A program made the position numbers and the translations under genes. Shown here one piece after another: positions 1 to 5,701 of a stretch of 5,701 nucleotides of DNA. Source of the stretch: JALYIM01 sp040003205. Lineage in GTDB: Bacteria; Acidobacteriota; Terriglobia; Terriglobales; Acidobacteriaceae. The stretch spans positions 1-5,701 of the forward strand of contig JBDUDA010000199.1 of the NCBI GenBank assembly GCA_040003205.1, given 5' to 3'. A model generated the notes under the pieces. It made no database searches. It was given only the letters and a program-made list of their open reading frames with translations, and was not told the DNA's origin. Position 1 is the stretch's first letter. Every line of letters begins with the position of its first letter.

Positions 1-2
1 AT

Positions 3-2231
3 CGAAAACTTGCAGCAGAGACCTATCAGACCGTATTGCGGGAAGCCACTGCGGAAGGACGAAAAGCTGAATGCTTCACGGCACTGCAACGGTTGAATGT
101 ACTGGAACCCACCGAGCTGAACATTCTTCGCTTCGGCGAAATGTCGTCGGAACTCGGCCACAACAAGGATGCTGCTTCCGCTTTCATGAAATTGGCCGAA
201 TTGAAGGAGGCAACCGGAGAGGGCTCGATCTGGGTGGAGAGAGCGTATTCGGAATACTCAAGTGATCCGAAAATTGCACTCGCCTACGCCAGGGGGCTTC
301 TTAAGCATGAGCAGAGTGGCGCGGCAATTTTTGTACTTGAGCCACTGGCCAACGCCGAAGGAGCGCCCGTCGAATTTAAGGAGGTCTACGCAAGCGCCTT
401 GGTTGCTGCCAGCCGTTTCAGCGAAGCCGCACCGTTGGTGTGGCAGATGTTCGAACAGAATCCATCGCGCATTTCGGAAGTTTCGACCTTGATTGGCCAG
501 ATGACGGACGCCGAGCAAGACGAAGCTGCGATCGCGCTAGCCAGGAAACTGGAAGAATTTCAGCGGCGAAAAGGAGAACGGCGCGCTTTTCTGGCGACCA
601 TGCAGAAAATAGCCGCCGGCCATCGCGCATCAGCACAACTGCTGGAATACATGAGCGAGTTGTTCAATGGATCCAACCGGGAAACCGATTACTCCCAGAC
701 ATTGGTGAAGCTCTACGCTCTTTACTATGAATTGGGAAACTTCGATAAGGCTGCGGAAGCGTTGGACCGGGCCGCGGAGGTGGATCCTTACGAGTCTGGA
801 CATCAGAAGCGGCTGCAAGACCTGCACGGCAAAATTGATGAGAAGCGATATCAGGTCATAGCGTCTCGCTTCAGCAGTGCCGCTTCATCGGGAGAAACCT
901 CCCGCGATGAAGAAAAGACTTTACGGGCGTCTACTCTGCAAGACCTGATGTTGCAGGCTGAAATCCTGGTGCAATACGGAATGCGGCCCAAAGCGTTGGA
1001 GCGCCTGCAAAGAATTCAAGAACTGTTCCCGCACGAGGAAGAACGTAACCCCGACCTGCATCAGTTGTATCTCGCTGTGGGATTGACTCCGCAGTATTCT
1101 TCCGGCGAGGCAAAGCATTTTTCGCCGGCAACGCATCCGCCGACCGAAGTCAGCACGGTTTCTATCCCCGCCCCGCCGCCTTCAGAGACAGCGGAAGTCA
1201 ACAGCTTTACTCGCGTCTCAGAAATTACGCGGAAGTTGTATCGGCAGGGCAATGCGGATGCTGTGCTGACCACGGCCGTGGCCGAGATTGGCGCACAATG
1301 GAAACTCAGCCGTTGCATAGCAGCGATGTGCAAGCCCGGAAGTCTTCCCACAGCATTCAAGGAATTTTGCGGAGAGAACATAAAAGCGGCAAATCCTCGC
1401 GAACTGGAAACCTTCACGGCTGCCATGCAGGAACTTGTGGTCAGCAAGGGCGCACTCATCGTCAATGATGTCAGGTCATCGACCGAACTCCAGACTGTAG
1501 ATGGCAGTTTGAAAAACTTGGGAGCAGCCTCCCTGATTGCCCTGCTGTTGAGTGATGGGCCGGATCCGGTTGGAGTTTTGCTGTTGAGTTACAGCGCCCC
1601 GCGGGTGTGGAGTCCAAGTGACGTGCTGGTACTGAAGACAATCAGCGAACAGATTGTGATTGCGCTCAACAATGCCGGCCTGCGTCGTCTGGTAAAAAGT
1701 CTTTCGGTAACAGACGAACATTCTGGATTATTAAAACGCGCCTCATATCTTGATCTACTGATCGCCGAAACTCGTCGTGCGGTGCAGCAGAAAACCGCAG
1801 TGACTGTGCTGCTGGCACGTATGGGGGAACCTTCGTCCATGGTGAAAGAGTTCGGAGAAGAAGCCGTCGAGGGCGCAATGCAGCAGATCGGAAAACTTCT
1901 CGCCGCAAACATGCGACAAAACGATTTGGCATTCCGTTATGAACGCACCTCCATTGCGCTCGTTCTGGGTGAGACCGCCGAGAAAGAAGCTTTGCTCGCC
2001 GCCCAAAAATTGCACGGTTTGGTGGGTGCGGTACGCCTGGGGGAAAAACAAACGTCGCCGCCCTTCATCGCAGGGCTCGCGGAAGCGGTGGTGCGCCCTG
2101 AGTTCGATCCGGTGGATGTTGTCACCGAAGTGATTAATCGCGCGGAAGCTGCGCTGGATGCCGCCGCACTGGGCGGCAATGGAAATATCGTCCGACAGTC
2201 GGCGAACTTCGCGGCTGCCGCGGTCGCCTGA
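3..2231 (+). CDS. TPR-GAF protein with degenerate GGDEF domain (5' partial)
   Basis: The frame is open to the left edge, so the true start lies outside; a TTG at 36 is only the first start-like codon. 742 codons are visible, and residues here count from the codon at 3. Residues 1-370 are helical TPR-like units with Ala/Leu/Tyr patterning (e.g. LYALYYELGNFDKAAEALDRA), with a Ser-rich break near 290-305. A Pro-rich linker follows (about 372-398). Residues 400-560 resemble a GAF domain ending in a helix (SEQIVIALNNAGLRRLVKSL). Residues 568-735 match the GGDEF fold: TDEHSGLLKR stands where active enzymes have TDxLTGLxNR, and RYERTSIALVL where they have RYGGDEFAVLL. The active-site loop (647-651) is ERTSI and the metal-site Asp motif is also absent, so diguanylate cyclase activity is not expected. 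Likely role (inference): sensing or scaffold protein using TPR contacts and a GAF ligand site. No membrane segment is seen in the visible part. Domain calls are by eye; partners are unknown. Confidence 0.85.
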   Translation, partial: RKLAAETYQTVLREATAEGRKAECFTALQRLNVLEPTELNILRFGEMSSELGHNKDAASAFMKLAELKEATGEGSIWVERAYSEYSSDPKIALAYARGLLKHEQSGAAIFVLEPLANAEGAPVEFKEVYASALVAASRFSEAAPLVWQMFEQNPSRISEVSTLIGQMTDAEQDEAAIALARKLEEFQRRKGERRAFLATMQKIAAGHRASAQLLEYMSELFNGSNRETDYSQTLVKLYALYYELGNFDKAAEALDRAAEVDPYESGHQKRLQDLHGKIDEKRYQVIASRFSSAASSGETSRDEEKTLRASTLQDLMLQAEILVQYGMRPKALERLQRIQELFPHEEERNPDLHQLYLAVGLTPQYSSGEAKHFSPATHPPTEVSTVSIPAPPPSETAEVNSFTRVSEITRKLYRQGNADAVLTTAVAEIGAQWKLSRCIAAMCKPGSLPTAFKEFCGENIKAANPRELETFTAAMQELVVSKGALIVNDVRSSTELQTVDGSLKNLGAASLIALLLSDGPDPVGVLLLSYSAPRVWSPSDVLVLKTISEQIVIALNNAGLRRLVKSLSVTDEHSGLLKRASYLDLLIAETRRAVQQKTAVTVLLARMGEPSSMVKEFGEEAVEGAMQQIGKLLAANMRQNDLAFRYERTSIALVLGETAEKEALLAAQKLHGLVGAVRLGEKQTSPPFIAGLAEAVVRPEFDPVDVVTEVINRAEAALDAAALGGNGNIVRQSANFAAAAVA

Positions 2232-2258
2232 GCCCAGGCATTTCTGCCGTAGGCTTTT
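2231..2258 (+). terminator. possible intrinsic terminator after the TPR-GAF gene
   Basis: Starting at the last base of the stop codon, AGCC (2231-2234) can pair with GGCT (2252-2255), and inside it GGC (2237-2239) with GCC (2246-2248). An interior loop separates the two helices. The stem runs into TTTT (2255-2258). The stem is short and interrupted and the T-run has only four bases, so this is a weak candidate. Its position directly behind the stop codon, before a 120-bp gap, is what supports it. Confidence 0.3.
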
Positions 2259-2367
2259 CTCAACTCCAAATTTTAGAGCGTTCGACGTCCCCTTGCTGAC
2301 GTGGCGGGAATACCTCATGCGCTGCTAGACTGACTAGTTTGGAATCGCCTTAGGGCAATCCCAAGAC

Positions 2368-2372
2368 AAGGA
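2368..2372 (+). promoter_or_regulatory. Shine-Dalgarno site of the thiolase gene
   Basis: AAGGA lies four bases before the ATG at 2377. It supports that start, which also gives the usual thiolase N-terminus with the conserved ARTPFGRYCG segment beginning at residue 13. Confidence 0.6.
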
Positions 2373-2376
2373 CACT

Positions 2377-3576
2377 ATGCTCAAGCCGGGAGATATCGCT
2401 ATTGTCAGCGGGGCGCGCACGCCCTTTGGACGCTATTGCGGAAAGCTAAAGGACTTCACTGCGCAAGAATTGGGAGCGGTAGCAGGCAAAGCTGCCATTG
2501 AACGCGCGGGAGTGGATCCCAAAGATTTCGATCACGTGGTTTTTGGAAATGCCCAGCAGACCTCTGGAGATGCACTCTACGGGGCACGCCACGTGGCTCT
2601 GCGGGCCGGGCTGCCAATAGAAACTCCGGCATTAACGGTGAACCGCCTCTGCGGAAGCGGCATGCAGGCCATTATCAATGCCGCGCAAATGGTGCAACTG
2701 GGCGAGGCGAATGTCGTTTTGGCAGGAGGCATGGAGGCGATGTCGCAAGCGCCATTTTCAATTCGTGGCCGCGACGGTTTTACGCTTGCTCCGGGAGGAA
2801 AGCTGGAAGATTCGCTCATGGTAGCGCTGCTCGATAGCTACTGCGGGCTGTATATGGCGAACACAGCGGAACTGTACGGAGAGCAACAAGGAATCACACG
2901 ACAAATGCAGGATGAATTTGCGTTGCGTTCGCAGCACGCCGCCGATGCCGCCTACAAAGAAGGACGGCTGCAAGAGGAGTTGGTTCCGGTCCCGCTGAAG
3001 AATTCCAAAGGCGAGCCCACCGGCGATACGCTTTCTGAAGACGATCACCGGCGTCCGCAAACAACCATGGAAGGCCTGGCGAAATTGCGGACAGCTTTCG
3101 GAAAAACCGGAACCGTCACCGCGGGCAACGCCAGCGGTATCGTGGACGGCGCTGCCGCTGTCGTCATCATGTCGCTCGAGCATGCGCAAAAGCGTTCTTT
3201 AAAGCCAATGGGGCGCATTGTCAGTTGGGGCATTGCAGGCGTGGACCCCAAGATTATGGGGCGCGGCCCCGTGCCGGCATCGAAAATTGCATTGCAGAAA
3301 GCTGGACTCACTCTCGACTACATTGATCTGATCGAAATCAACGAAGCATTCGCAGCGCAATATCTCGGCGTTGAAAAAGAGCTCGGCCTTGATCGAAATA
3401 AAGTGAATGTCAACGGAGGCGCGATTGCGCTGGGACATCCGCTGGGCGCAACTGGCACGCGGCTGATCATTACACTCTTGTATGAACTGCGCCGCCGGAA
3501 AAAGAAATATGGATTAGCGTCGGCCTGCATTGGCGGCGGACAGGGAATTGCCATGGTGGTGGAGAACCTGAACTGA
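2377..3576 (+). CDS. thiolase (acetyl-CoA acetyltransferase family)
   Basis: A 399-residue thiolase, the normal family length (about 390-400). It is expected to catalyse reversible Claisen condensation of two acetyl-CoA to acetoacetyl-CoA, or thiolysis of 3-ketoacyl-CoA, in the cytoplasm. Visible signatures: nucleophilic Cys92 in NRLCGSGMQA, the NEAF motif at 322-325, His354 in GGAIALGHPLGATGTR, and the acid/base Cys384 in CIGGGQG. All four catalytic elements are intact. In the substrate loop the sequence is GLYMANTAE (157-165), where biosynthetic thiolases such as PhaA have GYHMGxTAEN, so the usual His is Tyr159. The acyl-chain preference is therefore uncertain (acetoacetyl-CoA or somewhat longer 3-ketoacyl-CoA). 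The gene is 112 bp upstream of a hydroxyacyl-CoA dehydrogenase and two genes upstream of a crotonase, which fits a short-chain acyl-CoA module. The family is certain, the exact substrate is not; atoB, thlA or phaA would all be possible names. Confidence 0.95.
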   Translation: MLKPGDIAIVSGARTPFGRYCGKLKDFTAQELGAVAGKAAIERAGVDPKDFDHVVFGNAQQTSGDALYGARHVALRAGLPIETPALTVNRLCGSGMQAIINAAQMVQLGEANVVLAGGMEAMSQAPFSIRGRDGFTLAPGGKLEDSLMVALLDSYCGLYMANTAELYGEQQGITRQMQDEFALRSQHAADAAYKEGRLQEELVPVPLKNSKGEPTGDTLSEDDHRRPQTTMEGLAKLRTAFGKTGTVTAGNASGIVDGAAAVVIMSLEHAQKRSLKPMGRIVSWGIAGVDPKIMGRGPVPASKIALQKAGLTLDYIDLIEINEAFAAQYLGVEKELGLDRNKVNVNGGAIALGHPLGATGTRLIITLLYELRRRKKKYGLASACIGGGQGIAMVVENLN

Positions 3577-3610
3577 TGGTCCGCCGATTACCGCTTAAAG
3601 ACTAAGCTCA

Positions 3611-3676
3611 TTAGGTGGCGCAGCGCTTCAGCGCTGCGAATAATTGCGGTTTGTAAGCGGCTTTAGCCGCTTAGGT
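3611..3676. repeat. paired palindromes, REP/BIME-like intergenic element
   Basis: Two perfect palindromes lie side by side between the thiolase and hbd genes. The first (3619-3638) has 9-base arms CGCAGCGCT / AGCGCTGCG with a 2-base centre. The second (3654-3673) has 8-base arms TAAGCGGC / GCCGCTTA with centre TTTA. Their centres are 35 bp apart, with an AT-richer spacer between. TTAGGT occurs at 3611-3616 and again at 3671-3676. Neither stem is followed by a T-run, so intrinsic termination is not expected. The arrangement resembles REP/BIME repeats mobilised by RAYT (TnpA-REP) transposases; similar GCGGCTTTAGCCGC-type palindromes are, from memory, dispersed in acidobacterial genomes. The palindromes are directly visible; that they belong to a dispersed family is inference. 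The second one ends seven bases before the hbd SD site, so in mRNA it could influence RNA stability or ribosome access. Confidence 0.65.
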
Positions 3677-3679
3677 AAC

Positions 3680-3684
3680 GAGGA
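3680..3684 (+). promoter_or_regulatory. Shine-Dalgarno site that fixes the hbd start
   Basis: GAGGA sits four bases before the ATG at 3689. It decides the start against an in-frame TTG at 3644, whose use would translate the second palindrome as a 15-residue leader not expected in this family. Confidence 0.7.
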
Positions 3685-3688
3685 ATCA

Positions 3689-4567
3689 ATGGAAATAAAA
3701 AAAGTTGGAGTTCTCGGCTGCGGACTAATGGGCGCAGGAATCGCTCAAGTCGCCGCGACCGCTGGATTTGAAGTTGTCGTCCTGGAAGTCGAACAGAAAT
3801 ATCTCGATAAGGGCTTTGCAGACATTGATAAATCCCTCGCTAAATTCGCGGAGAAAGGCACGCTGAAGGAGCCCGCGGAAGCCGTCCGAGCAAGATTAAA
3901 AGGCACCACAAGAAAAGATGACTTGGCGGACTGCGACATCGTCATCGAGGCCATCATCGAGAGCCTCGAAGTTAAAAAGCAGATGTTCGCATCGCTGGAG
4001 CCAATTGTAAAACAAGAAACGATCTTCGCGTCGAATACTTCCTCGATTTCAATCACAGAGCTGTTGACTTCTACGAAACGCCCGGAACGTTTCATCGGAT
4101 TGCACTTCTTCAATCCGGTTCCGCTAATGAAGTTGGTCGAGGTCGTGAAGACGATCGCAACTTCCGGCGAGGTTTACGGCGCTGCTTACGAGTTCGCGAA
4201 GAAGTTGGGGAAAGTTCCCGTCCGCACCAGCGATAAGACTGGATTCATAGTCAACCGCCTGCTTGTCCCTTATTTGCTTGACGCGATTCGCGCCTACGAA
4301 GAAGGCGTGGGCTCAATCGAAGACATTGATAACGCCATGAAGCTGGGATGCGGCTATCCCATGGGCCCCTTCACGCTGCTCGATTTCGTAGGCCTCGACA
4401 CTACCTACTACATCACTCACGTCATGTATGACGAGTTTAAGGAGCGGCGGTTCGCGTCACCGCCGTTATTGAAGCGAATGGTGATGGCAGGGTGGTACGG
4501 GCGAAAGACTGGGAAGGGCTTCTACGATTACGCGGACGCTAAGAATCCTGTGGCGAATAAACTGTAG
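3689..4567 (+). CDS. hbd: 3-hydroxybutyryl-CoA dehydrogenase
   Basis: 292 residues, close to the usual 282-295 of the single-function enzyme. It oxidises (S)-3-hydroxybutyryl-CoA to acetoacetyl-CoA with NAD, or runs in reverse. The N-terminal Rossmann fold shows GCGLMG (10-15) and an acidic residue, Glu33, at the end of strand 2, which usually favours NAD over NADP. CDIVIEAIIE (82-91) is the typical family segment. The catalytic set is complete: Ser118 in SNTSSIS, His139 in GLHFFNPVP, Glu151 in KLVEVV and Asn189 in GFIVNRLLVPY. These correspond, shifted by one, to Ser117, His138, Glu150 and Asn188 of clostridial Hbd as I recall them. The C-terminal dimerisation domain is recognisable from MGPFTLLDFVGLD and ends with GRKTGKGFYDY. 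The start at 3689 was chosen for its SD and because MEIKKVGVLGCG is the normal N-terminus. PaaH/FadB2/MmgB-type enzymes are the same family, so the pathway is less sure than the reaction. Confidence 0.95.
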   Translation: MEIKKVGVLGCGLMGAGIAQVAATAGFEVVVLEVEQKYLDKGFADIDKSLAKFAEKGTLKEPAEAVRARLKGTTRKDDLADCDIVIEAIIESLEVKKQMFASLEPIVKQETIFASNTSSISITELLTSTKRPERFIGLHFFNPVPLMKLVEVVKTIATSGEVYGAAYEFAKKLGKVPVRTSDKTGFIVNRLLVPYLLDAIRAYEEGVGSIEDIDNAMKLGCGYPMGPFTLLDFVGLDTTYYITHVMYDEFKERRFASPPLLKRMVMAGWYGRKTGKGFYDYADAKNPVANKL

Positions 4568-4594
4568 CGTTTCGGGAGATTGCCAGCAAAACTT

Positions 4595-5377
4595 ATGAGC
4601 TACGAAAACATCGTCTTCGAAAAGAAAAGTTCCATCGCTTACGTCACCATCAACAGGCCAAAGGTGCTGAATGCGCTCAACATGGCCACGATGGAAGATT
4701 TGCGCTCGGCTTTTACCGCCATCAAAGACGATAAAGAAATTCGGGTCGTCATTCTCACAGGATCAGGCGAAAAGGCATTTGTAGCGGGCGCGGATATCGC
4801 CGAACTTTCCAAGCATGATGCGGTGTCCGCCAAGGAATATACGCATCGAGGACAGTCCGTCCTCGACCTGATTGAAAACCTCGGCAAGCCGGTGATCGCC
4901 TGCATCAATGGCTTCGCGCTCGGTGGAGGATGCGAGATCGCATTAGCTTGCACTTTTCGTTTAGCCAGCGAAAATGCAAAGCTGGGCCAGCCCGAAGTAA
5001 AGCTGGGATTGATTCCGGGATACGGGGGCACGCAGCGTCTGCCGCGCCTGGTCGGCAAGGGCATCGCCATGCAACTTTTGTTGGCGGGAGAAATGATCAA
5101 TGCGCAAGAAGCGCTGCGCATCGGTCTAGTCAACGAAGTCGTAGCTGCGGCGGAATTGATTCCGCGGGCCGAAGCTCTGGCGCAAAAGATTGTCGCCAAC
5201 GCCCCGCTGGCAGTCCAGTACGCCATGGAAGCCGTGAACAAGGGTATGGAGATGAGCTTGTCGGAGGGCTTGTATATCGAGGCCACGCTATTTGGGCTGT
5301 GTTGCGCGACGGAAGATAAGAACGAGGGGACGAAAGCGTTTCTGGAGAAGCGTCCGGCGCAGTTCAAGGGAAAGTGA
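4595..5377 (+). CDS. crt: enoyl-CoA hydratase (crotonase family)
   Basis: 260 residues from the ATG at 4595, the standard size of a crotonase. It is expected to hydrate crotonyl-CoA (or another short 2-enoyl-CoA) to 3-hydroxyacyl-CoA. Visible motifs: NRPKVLNALN (20-29), the oxyanion-hole segment AGADIAEL (64-71), GFALGGGCEIALAC (106-119) and GQPEVKLGLIPGYGGTQRL (131-149). Both catalytic glutamates are present, Glu114 in GGGCE and Glu134 in QPE, with the 20-residue spacing of rat hydratase Glu144/Glu164. This argues for a true hydratase rather than an isomerase or dehalogenase relative. The start is a judgement: a TTG at 4580 would add five residues, but GGGAG (4574-4578) touches it with only one base between. 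From the ATG the protein begins MSYENI, as homologues do, though GGGAG is then 16 bases away, so initiation may depend on translation from hbd. The gap to hbd is 27 bp, indicating an operon. crt is a functional guess within a broad family. Confidence 0.94.
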   Translation: MSYENIVFEKKSSIAYVTINRPKVLNALNMATMEDLRSAFTAIKDDKEIRVVILTGSGEKAFVAGADIAELSKHDAVSAKEYTHRGQSVLDLIENLGKPVIACINGFALGGGCEIALACTFRLASENAKLGQPEVKLGLIPGYGGTQRLPRLVGKGIAMQLLLAGEMINAQEALRIGLVNEVVAAAELIPRAEALAQKIVANAPLAVQYAMEAVNKGMEMSLSEGLYIEATLFGLCCATEDKNEGTKAFLEKRPAQFKGK

Positions 5378-5446
5378 TCTGCGAAGAGAATCGGAGAGGC
5401 ACAATTTACGGAAAAGATAAGCAAGCAGCACCAGAGCCTTCCCGAG

Positions 5447-5701
5447 TTGTCCGCACTCGCGGGACATCTCAGCGCGTCCGGCAAGAGATTTGCGATCGTA
5501 GTCTCCCGGTTCAACGAATTTATTACCGAGCGATTGTTGCGCAGCGCTTACGATGGCCTTGTTCGTTTGGGTGCCGCTGAGAAAAACATCGCGATTGTTC
5601 GTGTGCCGGGAGCTTTCGAAATTCCTTCCGCCGCCCGTACCCTGGCGCAAACCAAAAAACACGATGCGATCATCTGTCTCGGATGTCTGATTCGCGGCGA
5701 T
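5447..5701 (+). CDS. ribH: 6,7-dimethyl-8-ribityllumazine synthase (3' partial)
   Basis: Lumazine synthase joins 5-amino-6-ribitylaminouracil with 3,4-dihydroxy-2-butanone-4-phosphate, the penultimate step of riboflavin synthesis. The first 85 residues are present; the window ends inside the gene. Motifs: FAIVVSRFNEFITERLL (15-31), VPGAFEIP (53-60) and LGCLIRGD (78-85). Compared with the B. subtilis protein as I remember it, the alignment is gap-free when the TTG at 5447 is residue 1: Phe22, the ring-stacking residue, and Phe57/Glu58 fall on the same numbers. The catalytic His (88 there) would lie just past the edge. No ATG or GTG exists in this frame between the crotonase stop (5375-5377) and the conserved core, so TTG is the only ordinary start. 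It has no good SD (CAGAG at 5432-5436 is weak). A longer protein starting at a rare codon (ATC 5390 or ATA 5417) is possible. The gene follows the crotonase by 69 bp and may be its operon partner. Confidence 0.9.
   Translation, partial: MSALAGHLSASGKRFAIVVSRFNEFITERLLRSAYDGLVRLGAAEKNIAIVRVPGAFEIPSAARTLAQTKKHDAIICLGCLIRGD

Noticed and set aside
1102..1128. 7-bp inverted repeat CCGGCGA / TCGCCGG in the TPR gene
   Set aside because: Short arms with a 13-base loop inside GC-rich coding sequence; expected by chance and weaker than the hairpin at 883-912.
1755..2318. Antisense open frame (187 codons) opposite the end of the TPR-GAF gene
   Set aside because: His/Arg/Phe-rich translation without recognisable motifs, opposite a coherent GGDEF-like domain; no supporting start signal.
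3576..3605. Nine-codon ORF (MVRRLPLKD) overlapping the thiolase stop as TGATG
   Set aside because: Too short to judge, no SD of its own, and partly formed by the CCGCTTA repeat word; chance is the simplest explanation.
3619..3673. Intrinsic terminator between thiolase and hbd
   Set aside because: Both hairpins are strong but are followed by GCGAATAATT-like and AGGTAACG sequence, not by a T-run.
3644..3688. Upstream in-frame TTG start for hbd
   Set aside because: It would translate the palindrome into a leader absent from the family; the ATG at 3689 has a good SD and the canonical N-terminus.
4639..5514. Long antisense open frame (291 codons) opposite the crotonase gene
   Set aside because: It mirrors a fully conserved crotonase on the + strand; its translation is Ser/Ala/Arg-rich with no recognisable domain, and it extends into ribH. 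Typical shadow of a codon-biased gene.
5374..5580. 68-codon + strand frame starting at GTG that overlaps the crotonase stop
   Set aside because: The GTGA overlap looks like translational coupling, but the translation is Arg-rich and unlike any family, and most of it runs out of frame over the clearly conserved RibH core.
1..5701. tRNA, rRNA, CRISPR array, insertion sequence or defence genes
   Set aside because: No cloverleaf, repeat-spacer pattern, transposase or defence motif was seen on either strand; all sizeable sequence is explained by the five + strand genes and short gaps.

Overview
The window holds five protein-coding genes, all on the + strand. GC content looks moderate (mid-50s percent by eye, not counted) and there are no RNA genes, no CRISPR and no transposase. 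Gene types and order, protein style and the palindromic intergenic repeat suggest an Acidobacteriota chromosome (Koribacter/Terriglobales-like). That assignment is an inference from pattern memory; the sequence alone does not prove it.

Layout. (1) Positions 3-2231: the 3' part of a large gene, cut by the window's left edge, for a cytoplasmic-looking protein with TPR-like helices, a Pro-rich linker, a GAF-like domain and a C-terminal GGDEF-fold domain that has lost its catalytic signature. (2) Positions 2232-2376: a 145-bp gap with a possible terminator, a weak dyad and a Shine-Dalgarno (SD) site. (3) Positions 2377-3576: thiolase. (4) Positions 3577-3688: a 112-bp gap filled mostly by two perfect palindromes that look like a REP/BIME-type repeat. 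(5) Positions 3689-4567: 3-hydroxybutyryl-CoA dehydrogenase. (6) Positions 4595-5377: crotonase-family enoyl-CoA hydratase. (7) Positions 5447-5701: the 5' part of ribH (lumazine synthase), cut by the right edge.

How the genes work together. Thiolase, 3-hydroxyacyl-CoA dehydrogenase and enoyl-CoA hydratase catalyse three consecutive reversible steps linking acetyl-CoA, acetoacetyl-CoA, 3-hydroxybutyryl-CoA and crotonyl-CoA. They can serve short-chain beta-oxidation or the reverse, butyryl-CoA/C4-forming direction. The flavin-dependent acyl-CoA dehydrogenase and its ETF are not in the window. The following ribH makes the riboflavin precursor; a link to flavin demand of the missing dehydrogenase is only a speculation. 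Spacing (27 bp and 69 bp) suggests hbd, crotonase and ribH can be co-transcribed.

Most noteworthy points: the paired palindromes before hbd, the degenerate GGDEF domain, a strong hairpin inside the TPR gene, and ribH having no ATG or GTG start while sitting in the same frame as the crotonase stop. I found no convincing evidence of a wholly new biological system; the metabolic part is ordinary.
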